Positions 34,001 to 46,326 of a stretch of DNA of 64,000 bases are shown piece by piece. A model generated the notes under the pieces. It had not been told where the DNA came from, made no database searches, and saw only the letters and a program-made list of their open reading frames with translations. The stretch comes from Tenodera sinensis (taxonomy: Eukaryota; Arthropoda; Insecta; Mantodea; Mantidae): positions 151,433,374 to 151,497,373 of the forward strand of contig CM060965.1 of NCBI GenBank assembly GCA_030765045.1, in the 5' to 3' direction. The position numbers and the translations under genes were made by a program. The stretch's first letter is position 1. Each line of letters starts with the position of its first letter.

Positions 34001-37000
34001 GATGATGGACGATCATGGACGATGGATGATGGACGATGGACGATGGACGATGATGGACGATGGACGATGGGCGATGATGGATAATGGACGGTGATGGCTG
34101 ATGGAGGATGGATGATGGACGATCATGGACGATGATGGACGATGGACAATGATGGATAATGGACGATGATCGACAATGGACGATGATGGACGATGGACGA
34201 TGATGGACGATGGACGATGATGGATGATGGACGATGATGGATAATGGACGATGATGGATGATGGACATTGATGGACGATGATGGATGATGGACGATAATG
34301 GATAATGGACGATGATGGACGATGGACGATGGACGATGTTGGATGACGGACGATGGATGATGGACGATCATGGACGATGATAAATGATGGACGATGGACG
34401 ATGAACGATGATGGATGATGGACGATGATGGATGATGGACGATGATGGATGATGGACGATGATGGATTATGGACGATGATGGACGATGGACGATGATGGA
34501 CGATGGACGATGATGGATGATGGACGATGGATGATGGACGATTATGGACGATGATGGACGATGGACGATGGACGATGATGGATGATGGATGATGGACGAT
34601 GATGGATGATGGACGATGATGGACGATGGACGATGGACGATGGACAATGATGGATAATGGACGATCATGGACGATGAATGATGGACGATGGACGATGATG
34701 GATGACGAACGATGATGGACGATGGACGATGATGGATTATGGACGATGATAGACGATGGACAATAGACTATGATGGACGATGATGGACGATGATGGATGA
34801 TGGACGATGATGGACTATGGACGAGATGGACGATGGACGATGATGGATGATGGACGATGATGGACGATGATGGATAATGGACGATGATGAACTATGGACG
34901 AGATGGACGATGGACGATGATGGATGATGGACGATGATGAACTATGGACGAGATGGACGATGGACGATGATGGATAATGGACGATGATGAACTATGGACG
35001 AGATGGACGATGGACGATGATGGATGACGGACAATGATGGACGATGATGGATAATGGATGATGATGAACTATGGACGAGATGGACGATGGACGATGATGG
35101 ACGATGGACGATGATGGATAATGGACGATGATGAACTATGGACGATGATGGATGATGGACTATGATGGACGATGGACGATGATGGATGATGGACGATGAT
35201 GGACTATGCCTGATATACGATGGATTATTGGACGATGGACGATGATGGACGATGGACGATGATTGACGATGATGGATGATGGACGATGGACGATGATGGA
35301 CGATGGACGATAATGGATGATGGACGATGATGGACGATGATGGACAATGGATGATGGATGATGGACGATGATGGACGATGGACGATGAGGGACGATGGAC
35401 GATGGACGACGATGGACGACGGACGAAGATGGACGACGGACGATGGACGATGATTGACGATGGACGATGATGGACGACGGATGATGGACCATGATGGATG
35501 ATGGACTATTGACGATGGATGATAATGAATGATGGGCGACGAAGGACGATGATGGAGAATGGACGATGTTGGACGATGGAGGACGATGGATGATGGACGA
35601 TGGACGATGATGGACGATGGATGATGATGGACGATGGACGATGGATGATGATGGTTGATGGATGATGATGGACGATGGGCGATGATGGATGACGGACGAT
35701 GGACAATGGACGATGATGGACGATGGAAGATGATGGATGATGGACGATGGACGATGGACGATGGACGATGATGGACGATGGAAGATGATGGATGATGGAC
35801 GATGATGGACGATGATGGACGATGGATGATGGGCGATGGACGATGATGGATGATGGACTATCGACGATGGATGATAATGAATGATGGATGATGATGGACG
35901 ATGGGCGATGATGGACGACGGGCGATGATGGACGATGGACGATGGATAATGATGGATGATGGACTATCGACGATGGACGACGATGGATGATGGACGATGG
36001 ACGATGATGGACGATGGATGATGATGGACGATGGACAATGGATGATGATGGTTGATGGATGATGATGGACGATGGGCGATGATGGATGACGGACGATGGA
36101 CAATGGACGATGATGGACGATGGAAGATGATGGATGATGGATGATGGACGATGGACGATGATGGACGATGGATGATGATGGACGATGGACGATGGATGAT
36201 GATGGTTGATGGATGATGATGGACGATGGGCGATGATGGATGACGGACGATGGACAATGGACGATGATGGACGATGGAAGATGATGGACGATGGATGATG
36301 ATGGACGATGGACGATGGATGATGATGGTTGATGGACGATGGACGATGATGGACGATGGATGATGATGGACGATGGACGATGGATGATGATGGATGATGG
36401 ACAATGGACGATGATGGACGATGGACGACGATGGATGATGGACGATGGACGATGATGGACGATGGATGATGATGGACGATGGACGATGGATGATGATGGA
36501 TAATGGACAATGGACGATGGACGACGATGGATGATGGACGATGGACGATGATGGACGATGGATGATGATGGACGATGGACGGTGGATGATGATGGTTGAT
36601 GGATGATGATGGACGATGATGGACGATGGACGACGATGGATGATGGACGATGGACGATGATGGACGATGGATGATGATGGACGATGGACGATGGATGATG
36701 ATGGATGATGGACCTTGGACGATGATGGATGATGGACGAATGACGATGATGGACGATGGACGATGGATGATGATGGATGATGGACAATGGACGATGATGG
36801 ACGATGGACGACGATGGATGATGGACGATGGACGATGATGGACGATGGACGATGGATGATGATGGATGATGGACAATGGACGATGATGGACGATGGACGA
36901 CGATGGATGATGGACGATGGACGATGATGGATGATGGACGATGGATGATGATGGACGATGGACGATGGATGATGATGGATGATGGACAATGGACGATGAT

Positions 37001-37858
37001 GGACGATGGACGACAATGGATGATGGACGATGATGGATGATGGACGATGGATGATGATGGACGATGGACGATGATGCACGATGGACGACGATGGATGATG
37101 GACGATGGACGATGATGGACGATGGATGATGATGGACGATGGACGATGGATGATGATGGACGATGGACGATGATGGACGATGGACGACGATGGATGATGG
37201 ACGATGGACGATGATGGACGATGGATGATGATGGACGATGGACGATGGATGATGATGGATGATGGACAATGGACGATGATGGACGATGGACGACGATGGA
37301 TGATGGACGATGGACGATGATGGACGATGGATGATGATGGACGATGGACGATGGATAATGATGGTTGATGGATGATGATGGACGTTGGGCGATGATGGAT
37401 GACGGAAGATGATGGATGATGGACGATGATGGACGATGGACGATGGATGATGGGCGATGGACGATGGATGATGGACGATGGTGGACGATGGACGATGGAT
37501 GATGGGCGATGGACGATGAACGATGATGGACGATGGACGATGGACGATGATGGACGATGGAAGATGATGGATGATGGACGATGATGGACGATGGACGATG
37601 GATGATGGGCGATGGACGATGGATGATGGACGATGATGAATGATGGACTATGGACGATGGATGATAATGGATGATGGACGACGATGGACGATGATGGACG
37701 ATGGACGATGTAGGACGATGGACGACGGACGACGATGGATGATGGACGATGGACGATGATGGACGATGGACGATGATGGACGATGGACGACGAACGATGA
37801 TGGACGACGGACGATGGACGATGGACGATGTACGATGATGGATGATGGGTGGTGATGC
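31060..37858 (+). repeat. 6.8 kb degenerate minisatellite, core GATGATGGAC
   Basis: Almost the whole stretch is built from GATGGAC and GATGAT units in varying order, with scattered TAATGG, CATTGATGG, GACGAC and GATCATGG variants. Two halves differ. About 31.1-34 kb has kilobase-scale duplications (offsets about 1355 and 1551 bp, plus a 194 bp internal one). About 35.5-37.8 kb repeats a roughly 100 bp unit marked by GACGACGATGGATGATGG. Open frames through it on the minus strand (up to 636 codons of HRPSSIIVH-like text) exist only because the unit lacks stops. Confidence 0.97.
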
Positions 37859-38151
37859 CTAGAATGTGTTTCATTAGGACCTTTCTAGCATAATCAGCTT
37901 ATGGTGACTCAAAATATGTTTATGTAGTAGTGCATATAGATATCCTAATATTTCCAATCTGTGCTATTATTTTTACAATCAGTAGCTTAATAAGTATGAC
38001 CAATACTTTGGCAAATATATTTGAAGTCCCTTCTTATTCCAGAAATCATGTAATAAAGCAGAAAAGTATATTTTTTCCAGAACTGTTAGTTTGCTGGTTC
38101 ATATGAGCTAGTCAACTACATTTAATGCTATTTTGTTTCTTCCTTTTAAAG
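37859..38151. other. intron end before the S5 exon
   Basis: Unique AT-rich sequence ending in a pyrimidine-rich acceptor (TTTCTTCCTTTTAAAG). Confidence 0.6.
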
Positions 38152-38283
38152 GAACTCATCACAACGTTATACATTGGATTCCTGGGCCTTATATTTAGCA
38201 GCTATTTTGTGTACCTGGCTGAGAAAGACGAGAATGGGAAAACAGACTTTTCCAGCTATGCAGATGCTCTGTGGTGGGGTGTG
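38152..38283 (+). CDS. KCNQ: KCNQ-type potassium channel, exon with S5 and pore helix
   Basis: 44 codons, phase 0 at both ends, acceptor AAAG at 38148-38151 and donor GTATGT at 38284. It reads ELITTLYIGFLGLIFSSYFV (end of S4-S5 linker and S5), YLAEKDENGKTDFSSYADAL and WWGV (turret and pore helix). ELITTxYIGFLxLIFxSYFVYLAEK is a KCNQ hallmark. The turret between YLAEKD and YADALWWG is short. The exon stops just before the selectivity filter, as in vertebrate KCNQ genes. Confidence 0.97.
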
Positions 38284-39612
<1,329 letters not shown>

Positions 39613-39912
39613 AGTAACTTCAATCATATCTATCTTCCTTTCATAGAAGTTTGAAAACAGTGTTGTTGTAATTAATTTAATTTAATTTGATAATGGAGGA
39701 AAGTTAACCTTCGAAACGCATCCCGGAAAAATATGTTGTAAGTGTTGTTCAGTGTTATTAATTAACTCACCTTTTAAATTAAACTTCAATCATCCTTATT
39801 CTGCAAAAATGTAAAGGGAATCTCAAATCTAAGAATACTACTCAAATTGACTTGATATGCTTTATAAGTTTTATGTCTCTGGGAGAAAAAAAGGAATGTG
39901 TATTTTGACCAA
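39613..39912. other. intron sequence
   Basis: No element recognised. Confidence 0.5.
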
Positions 39913-40332
39913 TGACATTTTAAGCAAGGTGGCACCATGACCAAGCAGTTAGAGCATTTGCCTTCTACCTAAGAAGCCCAGGTTCGATCCCAGAGACCCA
40001 CATGTAGATAGTATTTGTGATGGACAAAGCGATGTCAGGGTGGGTTTTGTGTGGGTTCTCCAGTTTCCCCCACCACTCATTTCACCTTTGATCCATTGTC
40101 ACCTTTCCAATCATCGATTTGTGTACATTTCATATCATCCTCTTCCTCACTATCATACCTGGTACCACCCACTTCCAGGTCTTCACTGTCTGGTCCATAG
40201 GTTCCTGTACTCCCCGACAGGCATCTGACCCTAGGCATTGGCTTGGAAGTCCTAGGGGGTGTAAGTCCTACACAAGGGGAGGGTAGTCAGATAAAGAAGA
40301 AAAAAAAAAAAGAAAAAAGATATTTTAAGCTT
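39913..40332 (+). repeat. SINE family A, near full length, with poly-A
   Basis: Head GGTGGCACCATGACCAAGCA at 39929, B box GGTTCGATCCC, long body, AGTCCTACACAAGGGGAGGG then an A-rich tail at 40298-40319. Flanks ACATTTTAAGC (39915-39925) and ATATTTTAAGC (about 40320-40330) form a one-mismatch target-site duplication. Confidence 0.85.
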
Positions 40333-41021
40333 TTTTGTAAATTTTACAGTTTTTGACTGGTGATTGCATAAGAACCATGAATTCCTATAGAAAAAAGCTT
40401 ATATCACTTTCATACATATACGTGGCTATATGTGTGCAAACTTTCAAATTAATTGAATGATAACTTGTTAAAGTAGCAAAGCACTGAAAAACACATTATT
40501 GAGAAAAATATCATTAAAAGATAGCACAAAGATACCTCAGAACTACCCTGATGAATATGTTGTACCTTATATTTCCCGTGAATTTTTACTCCCTTTACTC
40601 ATACACCATTCAAAACTGCAACAGTTAGAAAGATTTATAAATGAAACAAGTAAAACCAGAGTATGAAACACACTGAAAATCATTACTCAAGTTTTCTTTA
40701 TCGTTTTATACAAAAGCTTTTGAAAATATAAAACATGTTTCCACATACATATCATTACCTGTTTGTTTGGTATAATGTTATCTGCCGATTTCTACAGTAT
40801 CTAACATTATATAATTGCTATGATAATTTCCCATCTGAATATTTTGTAGTGTGTTATCCTATTATTATTTTCAATCCTTCTGCTTTCCTTCTTTTCTCAT
40901 TAATGATGCTTCCAGTAATAAAATGTTTACATATAAACATTTCCACAAACAAAACTGTTATGATCAATTAAAGTGTTTTTATTAATCAGACTAATTACAC
41001 ATGTATTTTTTATGCTGCCAG
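40333..41021. other. intron end before the filter/S6 exon
   Basis: AT-rich unique sequence. The acceptor is TATGCTGCCAG at 41011-41021. Confidence 0.6.
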
Positions 41022-41132
41022 ATAACTGTGACAACAATAGGCTATGGAGATTATGTGCCCAAGACCTGGATGGGGAAAATAGTGGCTTCCTGCTTCAGTG
41101 TATTTGCAATTTCATTCTTTGCCTTGCCTGCA
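41022..41132 (+). CDS. KCNQ: KCNQ-type potassium channel, exon with selectivity filter and S6
   Basis: 37 codons, phase 0 at both ends, acceptor CCAG at 41021 and donor GTAAGT at 41133. It reads ITVTTIGYGDYVPKTWMGKI then VASCFSVFAISFFALPA. TTIGYGD is the K+ selectivity filter; W-x-GKxxASCFSVFAISFFALPAG is the KCNQ S6 with its Pro-Ala-Gly hinge, whose Gly is supplied by the next exon. The residue after GYGD is Tyr; in vertebrate KCNQ1 and KCNQ2 as I remember them this is Lys. No stop or frameshift, so the gene looks functional here. Confidence 0.97.
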
Positions 41133-41219
41133 GTAAGTAAAAATAATTTCTATTATGGATAAGCAAAAGAATATGAAAGAATAAATAATGATGCTCTGTG
41201 GATAAATACAAAGTTTATA

Positions 41220-41347
41220 ATTGATATATTTGTATTGGTGCTGAAGAAAGCTGTTACCATTAAGGGTTTATATGCACAGGTGTATTGATATATTTGTATT
41301 GGTGCTGAAGAAAGCTGTTACCATTAAGGGTTTATATGCACAGGTGT
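41220..41347 (+). repeat. exact 64 bp tandem duplication
   Basis: 41220-41283 and 41284-41347 appear identical (ATTGATATATTTGTATTGG ... GCACAGGTGT). Perfect identity means it is recent or an assembly artefact. Confidence 0.95.
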
Positions 41348-41759
41348 GAGTTTTGAAATGATGTAATAAAATGTCAGTGTTCACAAGAATGCTTTCTCAA
41401 GTTCATTTTCGCAGCACTTTGCAAAAATTCTTGGACAAATTACATTGTCATCACACACAGTGGGTTCAATTAATGATTCTTCTATCCTAGAGTGCAGTCA
41501 GTCATTCAGGAGTGCACATAGCATGGAAATATTGTAAACTTAAATCTGAGAGTTGTGCTTTTCATGCTTCACATTCATCTCCTGTTTTGCACTAGGACAG
41601 GTATTGAGAAAAATATTAATTTTTTAAAAAGATTTGATATGTTGCATCAGGATCAGATTTATTCACCATAAGAAATCATACAGACTTATAGATTTTGTAA
41701 TCGAAACTATATACATATACAATGATATAATAGTGTTGTTGATCTAATGTGCAGGATTT
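41348..41759. other. intron sequence
   Basis: No element recognised. Confidence 0.5.
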
Positions 41760-41925
41760 TGATCCATCAATTTTTCCCTAGCCAACCAAAATAAGTTATA
41801 TTGTATCTTCCCATCTGGTACAGCTTTCCTCAATTATGGGCATTCCAGTAGGTGTTCTCCATTAAAAGTGTTGTCAGCATTGCAGATCTTACATGCAATG
41901 TCACTCATAAAACCAAACCTATGTA
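41760..41925 (-). pseudogene. C-terminal Cys/His fragment of a non-LTR ORF2
   Basis: The minus strand reads HRFGFMSDIACKICNADNTF then NGEHLLECP, the CxxC...HxxxxC cluster that ends the ORF2 of many LINEs. The mariner at 41926-43264 is inserted immediately upstream (minus-strand sense) of it. No RNase H or RT was found beyond the mariner, so only this remnant remains. Confidence 0.5.
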
Positions 41926-43264
41926 CGAGGTGCATCCAGAAAGTAAGTCCCAATCGCGTCCAGAGATGGCACCACCAGTCGGATAGGAGTATACGTGCGC
42001 AGAAGAAGAGAGAAAGTATATGGTAACATTGCAGTAAAGTTTCAGTTTTGTGACGGAAGTAGTTACTGCTCTGTGTTAGGAGAAAATGGCTGCTCCGATA
42101 TTGTCTCCTGCCAAATGCGAGGTTCGTGCAGTCATCCGATTTTTGCATGCTCAAAAGCAATCTCCAGCAGAGATCCATCACCAATTGTGTCACGTGTATG
42201 GACAGGACATGTGTGACATGTCACATATGTCACATGTGTGACAAGGTAAGACGATGGTGCAGGCAATTCACAGAAGGAAGAAGCAATATTCATGACAAAG
42301 ACTGTAATGGCCGACTGTCCCTGATGATGCCAGAAGTGTTGGAAAGTGTGTGGCAAGCAATTGTGCAGAACCGGCGCTTCACAATTTCAGAACTCTTGTC
42401 AGTTTCCACAAATGTCTCGCTTGCTTTTGCACGAAATTGTCTCCTGGTGGCTTGGTTTTCACAAACTGTGTGCAAGATGAGTGCCTAGACATCTGACAGA
42501 TGAACACAAAACCAATCATCTGGCCGCAGCATTGACATTCCTACAGCGATATGCAGCGGAAGGTGACCAGTTTCTCGGCAACGTTGTCACTGGGGATGAA
42601 ACATTGGCGGCGAATGCCACACCAGAGAAAAAACAACAATCAATGCATTGGCGGCATAGTGCTTCACCTGTGAAAACCAAATTCAAGCAGACAATCTCTG
42701 TAAAATGTGCACTGACTTCTGGGATCGACATGGTGTCCTCTTGTGCGGCTTTTTACCGCGAGGGGAGACCATAAATGCTGATTCATATTGCCAGACGTTG
42801 CATAAACTCAGGCGGGCAATCCAGAACAAGAGACGTGAAATGTTGACAAGAGGCATTACACTTGGGCATGACAATGCAAGACCCCATACAGCTAATGCCA
42901 CACAAAATGTGTTCAATAAGTTTGGATGGGAGGTCTTCGAACATCCACCCTACAGCCCCGATCTCACTTCAAGTGACTTTCATCTCTTTCGTCTCATGAA
43001 GTGCTTTCTGGTAGGAAAACGTTTTCACAGGACGCTGAGGTGCAGAATGAAGTGACTTCGTGGCTGTGGACATTGGCGGCAGAATCCTATGACTTGGGCA
43101 TACACTTAATGGTGCACCGTTGTGACAAATGCCTCAACAATGGTGGTGACTATGTTGAAAAGTAGCCAGTGAGACTATGTAATTATTCCAATAAATATTT
43201 CTTACTTAGTGATGTTTTTGTTCTCTTTGTCGGTCATCAGGACTTACTTTCTGGATGCACCTCA
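41926..43264 (+). mobile_element. second mariner element, full length
   Basis: Ends are inverted repeats of at least 25 bp with one mismatch: CGAGGTGCATCCAGAAAGTA at 41926 and its complement ending at 43264. TA flanks lie at 41924-41925 and 43265-43266. Length 1339 bp. A different mariner lineage from the one at 16688, judging by ends and protein. Confidence 0.95.
42086..43165 (+). pseudogene. mariner transposase, frameshifted
   Basis: The ATG at 42086 opens MAAPILSPAKCEVRAVIRFL and HAQKQSPAEIHHQLCHVYG, the DNA-binding part. A small CACATGTGTGACA-type expansion near 42200-42242 disrupts the next segment, which continues KVRRWCRQFTEGRSNIHD. The catalytic domain is spread over frames: VTGDET (first Asp), then KQQSMHWRHSASPVKTKFKQ, FWDRHGVLLCGFLPRGETIN, GHDNARPHTANATQ (second Asp), and YSPDLTSSDFHLF (third Asp, D34D spacing). 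The frame ends at TAG 43163-43165. Catalytic residues survive but at least three frameshifts prevent a full product. Confidence 0.88.
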
Positions 43265-43265
43265 T

Positions 43266-43805
43266 ATAATGGTATAATGGTACATCAAGGTAAACATAGA
43301 ACAACAACATACAAGCATTTGCTTTAGTAGCTGAGGAAGACAACAGAAAAACCTCAGCCAGGTACCTTAGAACAGAATTTAAAAGAGATACTACAGTTTT
43401 GTATATATTAATGTTTTACGATAAATTTGGTCAGAATCCTAAACCCAGTGAAGAATGGTTATGGCCTTAAAGGCAATTGTCAGCGCATTGTCAGTGGACA
43501 GGACCCATGCAACAAACAAGTTCATAAGATAAATTAATATTTAAATTTTCCTGTCCAGCATTTCATAATTCTTCTAGGGAGTTAAACTGATTTTTTTCAA
43601 GGAAACTTACATAAGTCTGCTTTATATTTATTTATAGGGTTATAATTTTCAAGTACCCTGTTACGCTGATTCGGGTTCATCTTGACTTTCCATAGCTGTC
43701 AACACTTATTTTTACTTAACTTCTACAAACTATTCTTGCACTTGATGTTAATAAGATAAATGTTTGCATGTGCAGTTTATTACATATTTTGTTGAGGTAC
43801 CTTGG
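43266..43805. other. intron sequence
   Basis: Possibly the 3' UTR of the LINE whose terminus follows at 43806-43862, but I see no direct match in this part. Confidence 0.4.
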
Positions 43806-43862
43806 ACCCAAATGACCTAGTTGTTGCTGGTCCCTTAAACCCCAGTCACTCATTCACTGCAG
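43806..43862 (+). repeat. LINE 3' terminus
   Basis: AATGACCTAGTTGT...CCTTAAACCCCAGTCACTCA matches the minus-strand terminus at 20556-20619 (AATGACCTAGTTGTCGACGG, GTAAACCCCACTACTCACTC). The (CTCA)-type tail is short here. Confidence 0.65.
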
Positions 43863-43919
43863 GTACAAGGGCAAACAGGAGTCTGAAGTAATATTCAAAA
43901 GTTTAAAAGGCAGGTTGCT

Positions 43920-44425
43920 AAATGCTGTCTTTCAAATTCTATGCTCTCTTTATTCTATCTTTATAGCCAAATTGTTCGAAAGGATTTTGTTGCTAAGATT
44001 AGATAACTATTTGAGCAAATATAATACTCGTATATTACAGAACTTTCAACATAAGAGAAGGGAGATCCACTATTTCAGCTACTCATCAATCTATACATGA
44101 AATAATTGTGAATCTATAAAATAGAAGGTCAATACATTACTTTTTGATTTGTCTAAAGCCTTTGATTGTATCAACCATAATATTTGAATTAGTAAATTGG
44201 AAATTAATGGCATAATAGGATTACCTTTGGGTTTAATTCTTAGTTATTTGGTTGTATATTCTACAAATAAGGGACATATATACAAAAAGTAAAATCTCTT
44301 GGAAACTGTGAACTATGGTGTGCCTTGAGGGACAGTACTGGAGCCATTACTGTTTATTACTTATATTAATGCTCGCCACAGTTTAATGTGTTCACACATC
44401 GTTTATATGTTCTTCGATTCATAGG
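43920..44425 (+). pseudogene. degraded reverse transcriptase of a non-LTR element
   Basis: Readable pieces in order: SLYSIFIAKLFERILLLRLD (conserved start of the RT palm), LLFDLSKAFDCINHNI (first catalytic Asp region), SKLEINGIIGLPLGLILSYL, VNYGVP-GTVLEPLLFITYIN (the GxPQGSxLGPxLFxxYIND block with the Gln codon a stop). The FADD motif is not readable. Stops and frameshifts throughout. A different LINE type from the RT plus RNase H elements at 46-53 kb. Confidence 0.75.
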
Positions 44426-45159
44426 AAATTTACAGGATACTTTAGCAAGAGTGTGGAAAGCACACAAACTCACCTACCATTATATTCCGCAAATAGCACA
44501 CCAGTCCAAGGACTAGTCTGAAATTTGGTGGAAAGACACTGGCCTTGTCTTGTTTTTGTAGAATCCCTAATATTTCACAGCTGTATATAGCTGGACTTGT
44601 CTGCCACTTGCAGACAGAAATAGTATTGTTATATAGAATGGGTGACAGACAAGAGGAAGACATGTTTATCTCAAAATATCAATTTTTGAACTTGCCAGGT
44701 TTTTGGATCAGCCCTCCAAGAGATTATACATATTTCAAACTATGGAAATTCAGCTATAACCAAACTTCAGGCACTTCAGGCACCCCTATTTAACTTATGT
44801 GTTAAAGTAAACTATTATAGAGAACCATTCAATAGAATTTCAACATGTACTTTTACACATGTTTAGATGTTCTTTTAATGTTCCATTACATTACATTAAA
44901 GTGCTTAGCCATTTTCTTATAAAAGCTAAATAAACAAATTTTTTCTCTTGTATGTAATAAATTTTATCTTTTCCACACAAATTAAATTTTAAAAATCAGT
45001 ATTTATTTAATGAAAAAGTGAAATATTAGCAATGGACCAATATAAATCAACAAATATATTACAAATATTTAGAGACAAGGCTTCATTTATCTTAGATTCA
45101 AGTTGTAAATATATACAGGTAAATATTTATATTTACATATTAATACTTATGTATTTATA
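44426..45159. other. intron sequence
   Basis: AT-rich, no element recognised. Confidence 0.5.
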
Positions 45160-45849
45160 ATATACTGGTTGAAATACCTGGCATTGCCTGTTTAATGATT
45201 TTATCCCTATAACTTTTGGACTTATGTTGGATACTATAAAGAATCAAAAAGAAACAAAATAAATGGAAACACCAGCAAAATACTATGCAGAGACACTGTT
45301 GAATAACCCCAAATACCACAGGAAGAAAAGCAAGCAGAGGAAGTTGTGTGAATGCAATATGTTGCATTTCTATGTCAATCCTATTGAAAATTGTAGGAAT
45401 TCTTTGTAGAAGAGGTAACAGAGAAAGAAATGGGATTGTGTTTCTTAAAAGAAACATGAGTAAAGATAACCATGTGAATATAATGTATTGCACTTCAATT
45501 TCAAACATATGGAACATAGTATGAATTGTTTGTAGACGAGGGAATAGAGAAAAAAGTGTGATTGTGTTTCATAAAGAAAAGTGTGCAGAGAAAACCGTGT
45601 GAATGTAATATGTGGCATTTCTATTTCAGTCATAGAAAATTGCATAAATTGTATGTTTAAGGGCACGTAGGGAAGGATATGTGAATTTATTATGTAAAAA
45701 AGTGAGTAGAGAAAACCATGTGAATTTTGTAGAGTAGAATGGATAGCATAGAAATCTTCTCCATGAAAAAAATACATATATGTGCTGAATTTTGAGGTGA
45801 TTGGTCAAGCAGTTTAGGAGCGCAGAGAAAACAAACGCTTATATACTGG
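45160..45849 (+). repeat. interspersed repeat with internal 125 bp tandem units
   Basis: Body 45169-45840 is flanked by ATATACTGG at 45160-45168 and 45841-45849. It starts TTGAAATACCTGGCATTGCC and ends GATTGGTCAAGCAGTTTAGG plus AGCGCAGAGAAAACAAAC, a pair of end motifs I remember from other insect repeats. Inside, GTGTGAATGxAATATGTTGC-like units start near 45344, 45472, 45597 and 45717 (period about 125 bp, diverged). The reverse-strand open frames are products of this repeat. Confidence 0.65.
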
Positions 45850-46317
45850 GTGGAAAAGAAGTCATTACATTAATTTAAACCAGGATAGATCTCAATATTT
45901 GGAACACATTTTGTGTCTTACATTTTTGTCTTCAACCATTTCCTATGGAGATAATTTAGTTTTATGGAAAACAACCTGGCAACACTGCAGATTGTGTGGG
46001 TGGTCACTTTCCCTAACTCCTTACATAAACAAACAGTGTAACAGTGCATTTTGAAAACAAATTCATACCTTACCTTGTCCTTCCTTGTTTACTGTGACAG
46101 TGTAGGCCAATTACAAGCTTTAGCTCCCAAAACATTACCGAAAGCTGTTTATATCCACAAACCAGGTCAATTCCCTGACCAACCTCAATGCAACATTGTC
46201 GAGTTATGTCATCTCTGAAATAGCAACTCAGAGTATTCCTCACATCTTTTAAGTGGTTAATTATTTTGAAACCCTATGTGATGTCCCATAATTACTACTG
46301 AAGTTATATCAGAAAGT
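45850..46317. other. intron sequence
   Basis: No gene or repeat family recognised. Confidence 0.5.
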
Positions 46318-46326
46318 TGTTGTTAG

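Noticed and set aside
31091..37874. Long minus-strand open frames (up to 636 codons) rich in HRPSSIIVH
   Set aside because: They come only from translating the GATGATGGAC minisatellite, in several frames at once; no start context, splice sites or conserved domain.
42186..42244. Palindromic CACATGTGTGACA cluster as a regulatory site
   Set aside because: It lies inside a mariner transposase copy and looks like a local expansion in a dead gene.
45155..45808. Phe/Leu-rich minus-strand frames resembling a multi-pass membrane protein
   Set aside because: They follow the 125 bp internal repeat units and are present because the unit lacks stops.
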